DNA of 64,000 nucleotides. Origin: Sphingomonas trueperi (GTDB lineage Bacteria; Pseudomonadota; Alphaproteobacteria; Sphingomonadales; Sphingomonadaceae). The stretch covers positions 62,001-126,000 of the forward strand of contig NZ_JAATJB010000001.1 in assembly GCF_011927635.1 (NCBI RefSeq). The letters are read 5' to 3'. Shown here piece by piece: positions 9,193 through 18,122 of the stretch. Every line of letters begins with the position of its first letter. Positions within the stretch are counted from its first letter, which is position 1. The notes under the pieces were generated by a model. It was not told where the DNA came from. It made no database searches and saw only the letters and a list, made by a program, of their open reading frames with translations. The translations under genes and the position numbers were made by a program.

Positions 9193-9933
9193 ATGCCCGC
9201 AACCCCCGCCTGGCCGCCGCAATCCGCCCCTCGCCTGTTCGTCGAAGGCCCGCTCGAATCCGGCCTGCGCCGGATCGACGGACCCCAGGCGCATTATCTG
9301 GGATCGGTGATGCGGCTGAAGCCTGGCGAGGCGGTGAAGCTGTTCGACGGCACGAGCGGCGAATGGCTCGGCATCGCCCGCGACGTCGGCAAGCGCGACC
9401 TGACGCTGGAGATCACCGAGCAGCTCCGCCCGCACGAAGCCGTGCCGGACCTGTGGCTCTGCGCCGCGCCGATCAAGAAGGGTCGCATCGACTGGGTGGC
9501 CGAAAAGGCGTGTGAACTGGGCGTTGCGCGCCTCGTGCCCGTCCTCACCCGCCGCACCGTGATCGACCGGCTCAACCTCGATCGCCTGCGTGCCCACATG
9601 ATCGAGGCCGCCGAGCAATGCGGCCGCACCGCGCTGCCCGAACTGGTCGAGCCGGTGAAGCTCCCCGCCCTGCTCCGCGACTGGCCGGCCGACCGCGCGC
9701 TGTTCTTCGCCGACGAAACGGGCGGCGTGCCCGCGCTGGAGGCGATGCGCGCCCATCCCGGCCCCGCCGCGATCCTCGTCGGTCCCGAGGGCGGATTCGA
9801 CGCCGAGGAACGCGAATCGATTCGCGCCGTTTCGCAGGCGATCGGCATCGCGCTCGGCCCCCGCATCCTGCGCGCCGAGACCGCGGCGGCGGCGGCGGTG
9901 AGCCTGTGGATGGGCGCCGCGGGCGACTGGTAA
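9193..9933 (+). CDS. rsmE: 16S rRNA (uracil(1498)-N3)-methyltransferase
   Basis: Methylates U1498 of 16S rRNA in the 30S subunit. The start at ATG 9193 gives 246 residues, the normal size; the frame is open further upstream only as a shadow of the previous gene. The N-terminal PUA-like part has GPQAHYLGSVMRLKPGE. The SPOUT (knotted) SAM-binding part has ILVGPEGGFDAEE and LGPRILRAETA near the C-terminus, the two RsmE signatures. It lies 58 bases before gshA in the same direction, an arrangement I recall from other alphaproteobacteria. Confidence 0.95.
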   Translation: MPATPAWPPQSAPRLFVEGPLESGLRRIDGPQAHYLGSVMRLKPGEAVKLFDGTSGEWLGIARDVGKRDLTLEITEQLRPHEAVPDLWLCAAPIKKGRIDWVAEKACELGVARLVPVLTRRTVIDRLNLDRLRAHMIEAAEQCGRTALPELVEPVKLPALLRDWPADRALFFADETGGVPALEAMRAHPGPAAILVGPEGGFDAEERESIRAVSQAIGIALGPRILRAETAAAAAVSLWMGAAGDW

Positions 9934-9991
9934 ACCGAACGGTACAAAAATCCGCTGGCGTCGTTTCGTCGGCATCGCTAGAGGCGCGAAA

Positions 9992-11368
9992 ATGAGCACC
10001 AAGACCGTTTCGACCAAGACCGCGGCGGTCATCGAGGATCGCGCCCAGCTGGTCGAGTATTTCGCCAAGGGCGAGAAGCCGGCGGAGCGCTGGCGCATCG
10101 GCACCGAGCATGAGAAGTTCGTCTACTGGATGGACGGCAGCCACCGCGCGCCCAGCTATGAAGAGCGCGGCGGCATCCATGCGCTGCTGATCGGCCTCAC
10201 CGAATTCGGCTGGAAGCCGATCTATGAGGGCGAGCACGTCATCGCGCTCTCCGGCCCCGATGGCGCAATCAGCCTGGAGCCCGCCGGCCAGTTCGAGCTC
10301 TCGGGCGCTCCACTCGAAAACCTGCACGACACCTGCGCCGAAACCGGCCGCCACCTCAAGCAGGTCAAGGCCGTCGGCGACCGGCTCGGCATCGGCTTCC
10401 TCGGCATGGGCATGTGGCCGGACAAGACCCGCGCCGAGCTGCCGATCATGCCCAAGGGCCGCTACGAGATCATGCTGCGCCACATGCCGCGCGTGGGCTC
10501 GATGGGGCTCGACATGATGCTGCGCACCTGCACCATCCAGGTGAACCTGGACTATGCCAGCGAAGCCGACATGGCGAAGAAGTTCCGCGTCGGCCTGGCG
10601 CTCCAGCCGCTGGCAACCGCCTTGTTCGCCAACTCGCCCTTCACCGAGGGCAAGCCCAACGGCTTCCTCTCGTACCGCAGCCACATCTGGTCGGACACCG
10701 ATCCGGCGCGCACCGGCATGCTGCCCTTCGTGTTCGAAGACGGCTTCGGCTACGAACGCTATGCTGACTATGCGCTCGATGTGCCGATGTACTTCGTCTA
10801 CCGCGACGGGAAATATATCGATGCGGCAGGCCTCAGCTTCCGCGACTTCCTGAAGGGCGAGCTTTCGGTCCTGCCGGGCGAGCTGCCGACGATGGACGAC
10901 TGGGCCGATCATCTCTCCACCGCCTTCCCCGAAGTGCGGATGAAGCAGTTCCTGGAGATGCGCGGCGCCGATGGCGGCCCTTGGGGCCGAATCTGCGCGC
11001 TGCCGGCCTTGTGGGTGGGCCTGCTCTACGATTCGGGTGCGCTCGATGCTGCCTGGGACCTGGTGAAGGGCTGGTCGATGGAAGGCCGCGAGGCGCTGCG
11101 CAGCGCGGTGCCGAAGCTCGCGTTGGATGCACCGCTGCCAGGCGGCGGCAAGCTGGCCGACATTGCCGGCGAGGTGCTGAACATCGCCGGCGCGGGGCTC
11201 CAGGCGCGCGCCCGGCTCAACGGCTCGGGCGACAACGAATCCGGCTTCCTCGATCCGCTGCGCGAGATCGTGCGGACCGGCAAGGTGCCGGCGCAGGTGC
11301 TGCTCGATCGCTATCATGGCGACTGGCAGGGGGACATCACCCGGGTGTATGGCGAGGCGAAGTTCTAG
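9992..11368 (+). CDS. gshA: Glutamate-cysteine ligase, alphaproteobacterial/plant type
   Basis: Catalyses the first step of glutathione synthesis, ATP-dependent joining of glutamate and cysteine, in the cytoplasm. The 458 residues match the plant/alphaproteobacterial class, which differs from the E. coli GshA class. Visible family features include WRIGTEHEKF near residue 32, the Gly/Glu-rich ALSGPDGAISLEPAGQFELSG (quoted as two parts: ALSGPDGAI and SLEPAGQFELSG) and the central MPRVGSMGLDMMLRTCTIQV. It follows rsmE in the same direction. No truncation is seen. Confidence 0.95.
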   Translation: MSTKTVSTKTAAVIEDRAQLVEYFAKGEKPAERWRIGTEHEKFVYWMDGSHRAPSYEERGGIHALLIGLTEFGWKPIYEGEHVIALSGPDGAISLEPAGQFELSGAPLENLHDTCAETGRHLKQVKAVGDRLGIGFLGMGMWPDKTRAELPIMPKGRYEIMLRHMPRVGSMGLDMMLRTCTIQVNLDYASEADMAKKFRVGLALQPLATALFANSPFTEGKPNGFLSYRSHIWSDTDPARTGMLPFVFEDGFGYERYADYALDVPMYFVYRDGKYIDAAGLSFRDFLKGELSVLPGELPTMDDWADHLSTAFPEVRMKQFLEMRGADGGPWGRICALPALWVGLLYDSGALDAAWDLVKGWSMEGREALRSAVPKLALDAPLPGGGKLADIAGEVLNIAGAGLQARARLNGSGDNESGFLDPLREIVRTGKVPAQVLLDRYHGDWQGDITRVYGEAKF

Positions 11369-11375
11369 CCTCCCG

Positions 11376-11407
11376 TTGCCCGGCGACATTCCGACATGGT
11401 ATATACC
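11376..11407 (+). promoter_or_regulatory. Possible autoregulated promoter of toxin-antitoxin pair
   Basis: TTGCCC (11376-11381) and TATATA (11400-11405) are separated by 18 bases. The -10-like box lies inside a 10-base palindrome ggtatatacc at 11398-11407. Antitoxins of this type usually repress their own promoter by binding such palindromes, so this may be the operator. The match to the sigma-70 consensus is moderate. Confidence 0.35.
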
Positions 11408-11433
11408 TCGTCAGTATCGCTTGCGAGGTTGCC

Positions 11434-11712
11434 ATGTCGAAAGCCGCCGTGTTCACGATGAAACTCGAACCCGATTTGCGGGATGCGTTCATGGCAGCGG
11501 CCGAGGCAGCGCATCGACCCGCCTCGCAAGTTGTTCGGGAACTGATGCGCGAGTTCGTCCAGCAGCAAGAAAATGCCGAAGCCTATCGCGCGTTCGTCAC
11601 CCACAAGGTGGAGCTTTCGCGCGCGTCGATCCGTCGGGGCGAAGGCCGTAGCAACGAAGAAGTGGAAGCCGCGTTCGCCGCACGTCGCGCAAGGGTAACT
11701 GACGCCCAGTGA
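11434..11712 (+). CDS. Antitoxin of ParD/RHH type
   Basis: A 92-residue protein upstream of and overlapping a ParE-like toxin gene. Its N-terminus (AVFTMKLEPDLRDAFMAAAEAA) is quoted only in part: FTMKLEPDLRDAF fits the beta strand and first helix of a ribbon-helix-helix DNA-binding domain. PASQVVRELMREF is the second helix. The charged C-terminal part (ELSRASIRRGEGRSNEEVEA) would wrap the toxin. It is expected to neutralise the toxin and repress the operon. ATG 11434 is chosen because it begins the RHH fold; the palindrome lies 27 bases upstream. Confidence 0.82.
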   Translation: MSKAAVFTMKLEPDLRDAFMAAAEAAHRPASQVVRELMREFVQQQENAEAYRAFVTHKVELSRASIRRGEGRSNEEVEAAFAARRARVTDAQ

Positions 11713-11993
11713 ACGTCCGCTGGTCGACCGAAGCGGAGCAAGACCGCGCGGCGATCTGGGACTATATCGTCGCACGCGACCGACAGGCAGCCGTGCGCAT
11801 CGACACGTTGATTCGTGATTTCGCCTCCAAACTCGCGGATTTCCCATTGCTCGGACACCCGGCAGACGTGCCCGGAACGCGCGAGTTCACCCCGCATCGC
11901 AGCTATCGATTGATCTATGAAATCGCCGAAGACGCGATCTGGATCGTCGCTGTGATTCACACGGCGCGGCAATGGCCGCCGCTGGAGCTGTGA
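11709..11993 (+). CDS. ParE/RelE superfamily toxin
   Basis: A 94-residue toxin starting at GTG 11709 and overlapping the antitoxin stop by four bases, so the pair is translated together. The N-terminal VRWSTEAEQDRAAIWDYI, the middle LADFPLLGHPADVPGTREF and the end RSYRLIYEIAEDAIWIVAVIH are typical of ParE/RelE folds. ParE proteins poison DNA gyrase and RelE proteins cleave mRNA; which applies here cannot be told. The conserved pattern ending in YRLIYEI and a basic/aromatic C-terminus is intact, so the toxin is probably functional. Confidence 0.82.
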   Translation: MNVRWSTEAEQDRAAIWDYIVARDRQAAVRIDTLIRDFASKLADFPLLGHPADVPGTREFTPHRSYRLIYEIAEDAIWIVAVIHTARQWPPLEL

Positions 11994-12020
11994 ATAAACT
12001 GCTGTAACGCTGCCCCGCCA

Positions 12021-12046
12021 TCCCCCTCCCGCAAGCGGGAGGGGGA
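12021..12046. terminator. Palindrome between convergent parE-like and aldehyde dehydrogenase genes
   Basis: A perfect 12-bp stem (tccccctcccgc / gcgggaggggga) with an AA loop, followed on the plus strand by TTTA. It lies between converging genes and can end transcription from both sides. It shares its core with the palindrome at 6083-6104. Confidence 0.55.
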
Positions 12047-12063
12047 TTTAGCGAGGAACAGCC

Positions 12064-13632
12064 TCAGACGGTCGGCTTGCCGTCCACCCGCGCCGGCACA
12101 GCCGTACCATCGCGCACATCAGCCGGGAGCAGTGCTTCCGGCAGGTCCTGGTACGACACCGGGCGCAGATACCGGTCGATCGCCAGCGTACCCACCGAGG
12201 TGCTGCGGCCGTCCGAGGTCGAGGGGAACGGCCCACCATGGACCATCGCGTCGGTCACCTCGACGCCGGTCGGCCAGCCATTGGCGAGGATGCGGCCGGC
12301 CAGGCGCTCCAGCGACGGCAGCAGCTCCTGCGCGACGGCGACGTCGCCCTCGTCCATGTGCAGCGTGGTGGTCAGCTGGCCTTCGAGCAGCGAGACGACT
12401 TTCTTCAGCTCGTCGACGCTGGCGCAGCGCACCAGCAGCGAGGTCGCGCCGAAAATTTCCTCGGCATGGCTCGGATCGGCGATGAAGTCCGCCCCCTGCA
12501 TCGTGAACAAGGCCGCGCGGCCGCAGGTCGGGCCCTGCGCTTCGACGCCCTGCGCAAGCTGTTGCACGGTCGAGACGCCGGCGAGCTTCGCCACGCCGCT
12601 CTCATAGGCCTTGTGGATGTTCGGCGTGAGCATCACCTGCGCCGGCGCGCCGAGCATCGCTTCGCTGGCCGCCGCCAGGAAGCGCTCCAGCGCCGGGCCT
12701 TCCAGCGCCAGCACGAGGCCAGGATTGGTGCAGAACTGGCCCGCGCCCATCGTCACCGAGGCGACATAGCCCTTGCCCAGCGCCTCGGCGCGGGCTTCCA
12801 GCGCTGCCGGCAGCAGGAAGACGGGGTTGATGCTGCTCATCTCGGCATAGACGGGGATCGGCACCGGACGGCTCTGGGCGATCTTCACCAGCGCGAGGCC
12901 ACCGCCGCGCGAGCCGGTAAAGCCCACCGCCTTGATCCGCGGATCGCTGACCAGCGCGCTGCCCAGCTCGTTGGCGGTGCCGGCGACCATCGAGAACACG
13001 CCTTCCGGCATGCCGGTCTTCTCGGCCGCGCGGGTGATCGCGGATGCGACCAGCTCGGCCGTGCCCGGATGCGCCGGGTGGCCCTTCACCACCACCGGGC
13101 AGCCGGCGGCGAGCGCCGAGGCGGTGTCGCCGCCAGCGGTCGAGAAGGCGAGCGGGAAGTTCGACGCGCCGAACACCGCGACCGGCCCCAGCGGCACCAT
13201 GCGCAGGCGCAGGTCGGGCTTGGGCAGCGGCGCGCGATCGGGGATCGCGTGATCGATGCGGACGCGCAGATAGTCGCCCAGGCGCAGTTCCTTGGCGAAC
13301 AGGCGCAGCTGCCCGGCGGTGCGGCCGCGCTCGCCCTGCAGGCGGGCCTGGGGCAGGCCGCTTTCCTGCATCGCGCGCTCGATCAGCTCGTCGCCCAGCG
13401 CCTCGATTTCTTCGGCGATGGCTTCGAGGAACTTGGCGCGTTCCTCGCGCGACAGGCTCGAATAGGGCAGGAACGCAGCCTCGGCGGCAGCGCAGGCGGC
13501 GTCGACGTCTTCCAGCGTCGCCGTGCTGAAGCTGGGTTCGATCTCGCTGCCGGTAGCGGCGGCAACGGCGCGGAAGCCGGCGTCGCGGGCGACGCGCTTC
13601 GATGCGATGAACAATTCTCCGGTCAGCGCCAT
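12064..13632 (-). CDS. Alpha-ketoglutaric semialdehyde dehydrogenase (2,5-dioxovalerate dehydrogenase)-like
   Basis: A 522-residue NAD(P)+-dependent aldehyde dehydrogenase. The family signs are the cofactor-binding [17 protein letters not shown], the FTGSRGGG turn, general base Glu264 in VYAEMSS and catalytic Cys301 in [10 protein letters not shown]. The phrase [20 protein letters not shown] (20 residues) and overall length resemble KGSADH enzymes. These oxidise alpha-ketoglutaric semialdehyde to alpha-ketoglutarate at the end of non-phosphorylating pentose, hexarate or hydroxyproline breakdown. No sugar-catabolic genes lie beside it here, so the upstream pathway is unknown. A palindromic terminator follows the stop. 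The start ATG at 13632 fits the domain. Confidence 0.85.
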   Translation of the reverse strand: MALTGELFIASKRVARDAGFRAVAAATGSEIEPSFSTATLEDVDAACAAAEAAFLPYSSLSREERAKFLEAIAEEIEALGDELIERAMQESGLPQARLQGERGRTAGQLRLFAKELRLGDYLRVRIDHAIPDRAPLPKPDLRLRMVPLGPVAVFGASNFPLAFSTAGGDTASALAAGCPVVVKGHPAHPGTAELVASAITRAAEKTGMPEGVFSMVAGTANELGSALVSDPRIKAVGFTGSRGGGLALVKIAQSRPVPIPVYAEMSSINPVFLLPAALEARAEALGKGYVASVTMGAGQFCTNPGLVLALEGPALERFLAAASEAMLGAPAQVMLTPNIHKAYESGVAKLAGVSTVQQLAQGVEAQGPTCGRAALFTMQGADFIADPSHAEEIFGATSLLVRCASVDELKKVVSLLEGQLTTTLHMDEGDVAVAQELLPSLERLAGRILANGWPTGVEVTDAMVHGGPFPSTSDGRSTSVGTLAIDRYLRPVSYQDLPEALLPADVRDGTAVPARVDGKPTV

Positions 13633-13775
13633 GATGAGCTCTCTCTCCGATCGACGAGGATGATTCTGAAACTGGGCGTTAGCGGTACCAAGACCGCCTG
13701 CGCGACTTAGGGGCCGCGCAGGCGCGGTTCAACCACGGAGTGGGGCACGCGTCAAATGTCGGAGTAAGCTGCGGT

Positions 13776-13812
13776 GCCGATCGCCCTGCCGTCAGCCGCA
13801 GCGGCGATCGGC
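13776..13812 (-). terminator. Hairpin spanning the kinase stop codon
   Basis: A perfect 10-bp stem (gccgatcgcc / ggcgatcggc) with a 17-base loop that contains the stop codon of the T6SS kinase gene. It marks the end of the long tssA-to-kinase unit. There is no T-run, so termination strength is uncertain. Confidence 0.4.
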
Positions 13813-15498
13813 ATAGAGCGCCTGCCACTTTCGTCCACGCAGTTCCTCGATACGCGCACCGTTGCGGCGCAGCGCGACCTGGCCGAACAGGCCGCTCTTC
13901 ACGTGGCACTGGTTGAAGAACACGGTCAGCGCACAAGCCGCCTTGCTCGTATGGCCGATCAGCTTCCAGTCGCCGGTAAAGCGATAGCAGGCGCCGACGC
14001 CGCTGCTCTGCCAATGGTGGCTGCGCTCCAGCTTCTGCAAGTCGACGAGTTTGCCCGCCGCATCCTCCTCGGGCTTGCGCACGGGCGCCACCGGCACCGG
14101 TGCCTCGGGCGTCGGCTTGGCGGCCGGGAGCGCAGCGGGCGATGCCGCCGGGATCGGCGTCGGTACGGGAAGCGCAGCGCCCCTGGAAGCCGGTTCAGGC
14201 ATTTCCACGCGGGGGCCTTGCGAAGCCGCCGGCGACGGACGCGGCACGGCAGGGGCTTGGGGGACGGTGCGCGCAACCTGCCTTGCCGGCGGCGGAGCGG
14301 CGGGCGGATGCGACGCGGGTGCGGCGACGAGCCACCATGCGCCCCCGGCGACCGGCAGCGCGGCGAGCGCCCAGATCCCCTTGCCGCGCCGCCGCTTCGG
14401 CGCAGGCGCGGGCCTGGGAGCGGCGGCCGGTCGCTTCGGGGCAACCGCGACGGCGGGCGCCGGCACCGCGCGCACCGGCGCGAACACGGCTTCCGGGGCG
14501 GACGGCACGGCAGGCGCCGGGACGGGTGGAAGCGATGCGCCGGCCGCATCCTCCTCCGGCAGCACCAGCGAGTCGAGGAACGCCAGCACCTCCGCCATCG
14601 AGCGGATCCGCTCGGCGGGGTTCGGCGCGAGCATCTTGCGGAGCAGCGGCACCAGCGCCGGCGGCAGGCCGTCGCAATCGGGCAGCTGGCGGCGGCGTTC
14701 GACCGCGTCCGCCAGCGTGTTCCCCATCGCCGGCGCCTTGCCGCGCGCAAAGGCGAGCAGCACCAGGGCGGTGCTGTACACGTCCGTCCAGGGACCGACA
14801 TCGCGACCGAAGTCGCCGAACTGCTCGGGCGCGACATAGCCGAGCTTGCCGGCAAAGCCCTCGCCGACGACGGTCTCGCCGCCGATATCGAGGCTCTTGG
14901 CGATTCCGAAATCGATGATCTTCGCCCGCTCGATCGCCCCGCCCGGCAGCAGCACATTGTCCGGCGACATGTCGCGGTGGACCGCGCCATGTTCGTGCGC
15001 CGCCAGCAGTCCCGCGGCAAGCCGGCGCGCCAGGATCGCGATCTCGGCCGCCGTCGGCAGCAAGCCCCCCAAGTGCGCCGAAAGCGGCTCGCCGTCGATG
15101 AAGTCGGTGACGATGTAATAGAGATCGAGCATCGGATCGCGCGCCAGCACGCGGTACTGCACGATCGCCGGGTGGGCGATCTGGGTGAGCACGCGCGCTT
15201 CCTTGCGGAACATCGCGATGATCTTGTCTTCCTGCGCCAGGTGGCTGCGGATCGCCTTGATCGCGACGCGCTCGTCGCTCTCGACGTTGATGCCCTCGAA
15301 CACCTCGCCCATGCCGCCGCGCGCGATGAAGCGATCGACCCGATAGATGCCGTTGAGCACGTCCCCGGGCACAAGGCTGGCGCCGCGGCGACCGCCGCCG
15401 CCGGCGCCCGGCAGCGACCCGCCCGCGCTGGGCTCGATCGCGACGACGGTGCGATCGTCGCCGGGCCCGTCCTTGTCGGGCATCGGTTCCATGCTCAC
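13792..15498 (-). CDS. T6SS-associated transmembrane Ser/Thr protein kinase (PpkA-like)
   Basis: A 568-residue kinase thought to switch T6SS assembly on by phosphorylating the FHA protein. The kinase domain runs from about residue 52 to 310: glycine loop FIARGGMGEVFEGI, Lys81 in VAIKAIR, catalytic HRDMSPDN at 174-181, DFGIAK at 196-201 and VAPEQFG. An Ala/Pro-rich linker follows, then one membrane helix around 374-392 (GIWALAALPVAGGAWWLVAA), another Pro/Ala-rich stretch and a conserved-looking C-terminal domain with four cysteines. That domain should be periplasmic and might sense a signal. It overlaps tssH by four bases (ATGA). The partner phosphatase (30341) and FHA protein (28941) are in the same locus. 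Confidence 0.88.
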   Translation of the reverse strand: MSMEPMPDKDGPGDDRTVVAIEPSAGGSLPGAGGGGRRGASLVPGDVLNGIYRVDRFIARGGMGEVFEGINVESDERVAIKAIRSHLAQEDKIIAMFRKEARVLTQIAHPAIVQYRVLARDPMLDLYYIVTDFIDGEPLSAHLGGLLPTAAEIAILARRLAAGLLAAHEHGAVHRDMSPDNVLLPGGAIERAKIIDFGIAKSLDIGGETVVGEGFAGKLGYVAPEQFGDFGRDVGPWTDVYSTALVLLAFARGKAPAMGNTLADAVERRRQLPDCDGLPPALVPLLRKMLAPNPAERIRSMAEVLAFLDSLVLPEEDAAGASLPPVPAPAVPSAPEAVFAPVRAVPAPAVAVAPKRPAAAPRPAPAPKRRRGKGIWALAALPVAGGAWWLVAAPASHPPAAPPPARQVARTVPQAPAVPRPSPAASQGPRVEMPEPASRGAALPVPTPIPAASPAALPAAKPTPEAPVPVAPVRKPEEDAAGKLVDLQKLERSHHWQSSGVGACYRFTGDWKLIGHTSKAACALTVFFNQCHVKSGLFGQVALRRNGARIEELRGRKWQALYADRRCG

Positions 15499-18122
15499 TC
15501 GGCCGCCAGCGCGGGGAGGTCGGCACCGTCGCCGTCGAAGCGATAGGTGAAGCCGTCGCCGTCGACACCGACATGGATCGCCGTCACCGCCGTGCCGGCG
15601 ATCTGCCGCTCGATCAGGCCCAGCGACAGATCGGGGAGCAGCGTGTTGGTGAGGATCGCATCGATCATGCGGCCGCCCGAGGCGACCTCCTCGCAGCGCG
15701 ACACGATCAGGTCGATCGTCGCCGGCGCCACGATCAGCGCCGCGCCATGATGCTCCGCCACACGGCGGATGATGCGATCGAGCTGGAGCCCCACAATTTG
15801 CCGCAGCATCGCCGGCGAGAGGGGCAGATAGGGCAGAACGCTCAACCGCCCGAGCAGGGCCGGCGGGAACACCTGGAGCAGCGCCGGGCGCAGCGCCCCG
15901 GCGAGCGCCTCGGGCGCTGGCGCCGTCTCCTCATCCTCACACAGGCTGGCGATCAGGTCGGTGCCGACGTTCGAGGTGAGCAGGATCAGCGTGTTGCGGA
16001 AGTCGATATACCGGCCCTCGGCGTCTTCCATGTAGCCTTTGTCGAACACCTGGAAGAACATCTCGTGGACATCCGGATGCGCCTTCTCGATCTCGTCCAG
16101 CAGCACCACCGAATAGGGCCGCCGCCGCACCGCTTCGGTGAGCACCCCGCCCTGGCCATAGCCGACATAGCCAGCCGGCGCGCCCTTCAGCGTCGAGACG
16201 CTGTGCGCCTCCTGGAATTCGCTCATGTTGATCGTGATCAGGCTGTCGTCGCCCGAATAGAGGAGTTCGGCAAGCGCATGCGCGGTCTCGGTCTTGCCGA
16301 CGCCCGAGGGTCCGCAGAGCAGGAACACGCCGACCGGCTTGTCCGGATTGTCGAGCCGCGCGCGGCTGGTGCGCAGCCGCCGGGCGATCGCCGCCATCGC
16401 ATGGTCCTGCCCGATCACGCGGCGCTGGAGCCGGGCCTCCATCTCGAGGATGGCGGTGAGTTCGTCCTGGACCATCCGCCCGACGGGAATCCCGGTCCAG
16501 TCGGCGACCACGGCGGCGACCATCTCCTCGGTCACCTCGCCATGTACCATCGCGCGGTCGCCGCGTGCGGCGTCGGCGGCTTCAAGCGCGACATCGAGCG
16601 CGGCGTCGCCCCCGTCCGCCAGCGCGGCGCGTGCCTCGGCGACCGCCGCGACGGCCGCGCGCTCGCCCGCCCATTGCTGCTCGAGCGCGGCGAAGGTCGC
16701 GCGGGCTTCAGCCAGCGCCTGTTGCAGTGGCGCGATCCGCCCGGCATTGGCATAGCGCCCGGCCGCCTCGCGCTCGGCGATGCCCAGTTCCACGTCGAGC
16801 AGTTCGATGCGGCGGCGCGCATCCTCCACCGGCGCGGGCGTGGCATGCTGCGAAACCGCGACGCGCGCGCTGGCGGTGTCGAGCAGGCTTACCGCCTTGT
16901 CCGGGAGCTGCCGCGCCGGGATATAGCGCTGCGACAGGCGCACCGCCGCGGCGACGGCCTCGTCGAGCACCACGACCCGGTGGTGCTCTTCCATCAGCGG
17001 CTTGACCGAGCGCAGCATCGCGATCGCGGTCTCGATATCGGGCTCGCCCACCGCGATCGGCTGGAAACGGCGGGTGAGCGCCGGATCCTTCTCAAAATAC
17101 TGGCGATACTCGGCCCAGGTGGTCGCGGCGATCGTTCGCAACTGCCCGCGGGCGAGCGCCGGCTTGAGCAGGTTCGCGGCGTCGCCGGTGCCGGCTTGGC
17201 CGCCCGCGCCGATCAGCGTGTGCGCCTCGTCGATGAACAGGATGATCGGCTTGGGCGAGGCCTCGACCTCGTCGATCACTGCGCGCAGCCTCTTCTCGAA
17301 CTCGCCCTTCACCCCCGCACCAGCCTGGAGCAGCCCGATGTCGAGCGCGTGGAGGGTGACCTCGGCGAGCGCGGGGGGCACATCGCCATCGGCGATGCGG
17401 CGCGCCAGCCCCTCGACGATCGCGGTCTTGCCCACCCCGGCCTCGCCGGTGAGGATCGGGTTGTTCTGGCGGCGGCGCAGCAGGATATCGATCGCCTGCC
17501 GGATCTCGGCATCGCGGCCGACGATCCGGTCGATCGCGCCGGTACGCGCGCGTTCGGTGAGGTCGACCGCGTAGCGGGCCAGCGCGCTTTCTTCCGTCGC
17601 CGGAGCCTGCGTGTCCGACAGCGCCACCGGCTCGGTCCCCGCAGCCTCGGTCGAGTGGCGGACGATGTCGGCGAAGTCGGCGCCCAGCCGCTCGGCGGAA
17701 AGCTTGCGCCATTCGGCCGAAGTGGCGTGAAGCAGCCCGCGCAACGTCGGCGTCTTGAGCATCGCCAGCAGCAGATGCCCGGTGCGCACGCGCGGCGCGG
17801 CGAACATCAGCGAGGCGAACAGCCAGCCCTTCTCGATCACTTCCTCGATCTGCGGCGCGAAGTCCGAGATCGCGCTGGCACCGCGCGGCAGCCGGTCGAG
17901 CGCCTCGGAAAGATCCGCCGCCAGCCGGGCATCGTCGATGGCGAAGGCGCGGCGGATCGCCGCCACGTCGTTGCCGGCATCCTGCACCAGCACGTGCAGC
18001 CAGTGGACCAGCTCGACATAGGGATTGCCGCGCATCCGGCAGAAGCCAGTCGCGGTCTCGATCGCCTTGAGGGCGGTGGGGTTGAGGCGTCCGAACAGCG
18101 CCGACCGGCTGATCTCCGTCAC
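15495..18122 (-). CDS. tssH: T6SS sheath-recycling AAA+ ATPase TssH (ClpV)
   Basis: Unfolds contracted TssB/TssC sheath for reuse in the cytoplasm. From the GTG at 18122, which overlaps the tssG stop by four bases, the protein has 875 residues, the normal ClpV length. There is an N-terminal Clp repeat domain (about 1-160), a first AAA domain with Walker A GEAGVGKT at 226-233 and Walker B ILFIDEA near 294-300, a coiled middle region around 430-520, and a second AAA domain with GPSGVGKT at 604-611. The frame stays open upstream of 18122 but that part is only the tssG shadow. The kinase gene follows with an ATGA overlap. Confidence 0.96.
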   Translation of the reverse strand: MTEISRSALFGRLNPTALKAIETATGFCRMRGNPYVELVHWLHVLVQDAGNDVAAIRRAFAIDDARLAADLSEALDRLPRGASAISDFAPQIEEVIEKGWLFASLMFAAPRVRTGHLLLAMLKTPTLRGLLHATSAEWRKLSAERLGADFADIVRHSTEAAGTEPVALSDTQAPATEESALARYAVDLTERARTGAIDRIVGRDAEIRQAIDILLRRRQNNPILTGEAGVGKTAIVEGLARRIADGDVPPALAEVTLHALDIGLLQAGAGVKGEFEKRLRAVIDEVEASPKPIILFIDEAHTLIGAGGQAGTGDAANLLKPALARGQLRTIAATTWAEYRQYFEKDPALTRRFQPIAVGEPDIETAIAMLRSVKPLMEEHHRVVVLDEAVAAAVRLSQRYIPARQLPDKAVSLLDTASARVAVSQHATPAPVEDARRRIELLDVELGIAEREAAGRYANAGRIAPLQQALAEARATFAALEQQWAGERAAVAAVAEARAALADGGDAALDVALEAADAARGDRAMVHGEVTEEMVAAVVADWTGIPVGRMVQDELTAILEMEARLQRRVIGQDHAMAAIARRLRTSRARLDNPDKPVGVFLLCGPSGVGKTETAHALAELLYSGDDSLITINMSEFQEAHSVSTLKGAPAGYVGYGQGGVLTEAVRRRPYSVVLLDEIEKAHPDVHEMFFQVFDKGYMEDAEGRYIDFRNTLILLTSNVGTDLIASLCEDEETAPAPEALAGALRPALLQVFPPALLGRLSVLPYLPLSPAMLRQIVGLQLDRIIRRVAEHHGAALIVAPATIDLIVSRCEEVASGGRMIDAILTNTLLPDLSLGLIERQIAGTAVTAIHVGVDGDGFTYRFDGDGADLPALAAE

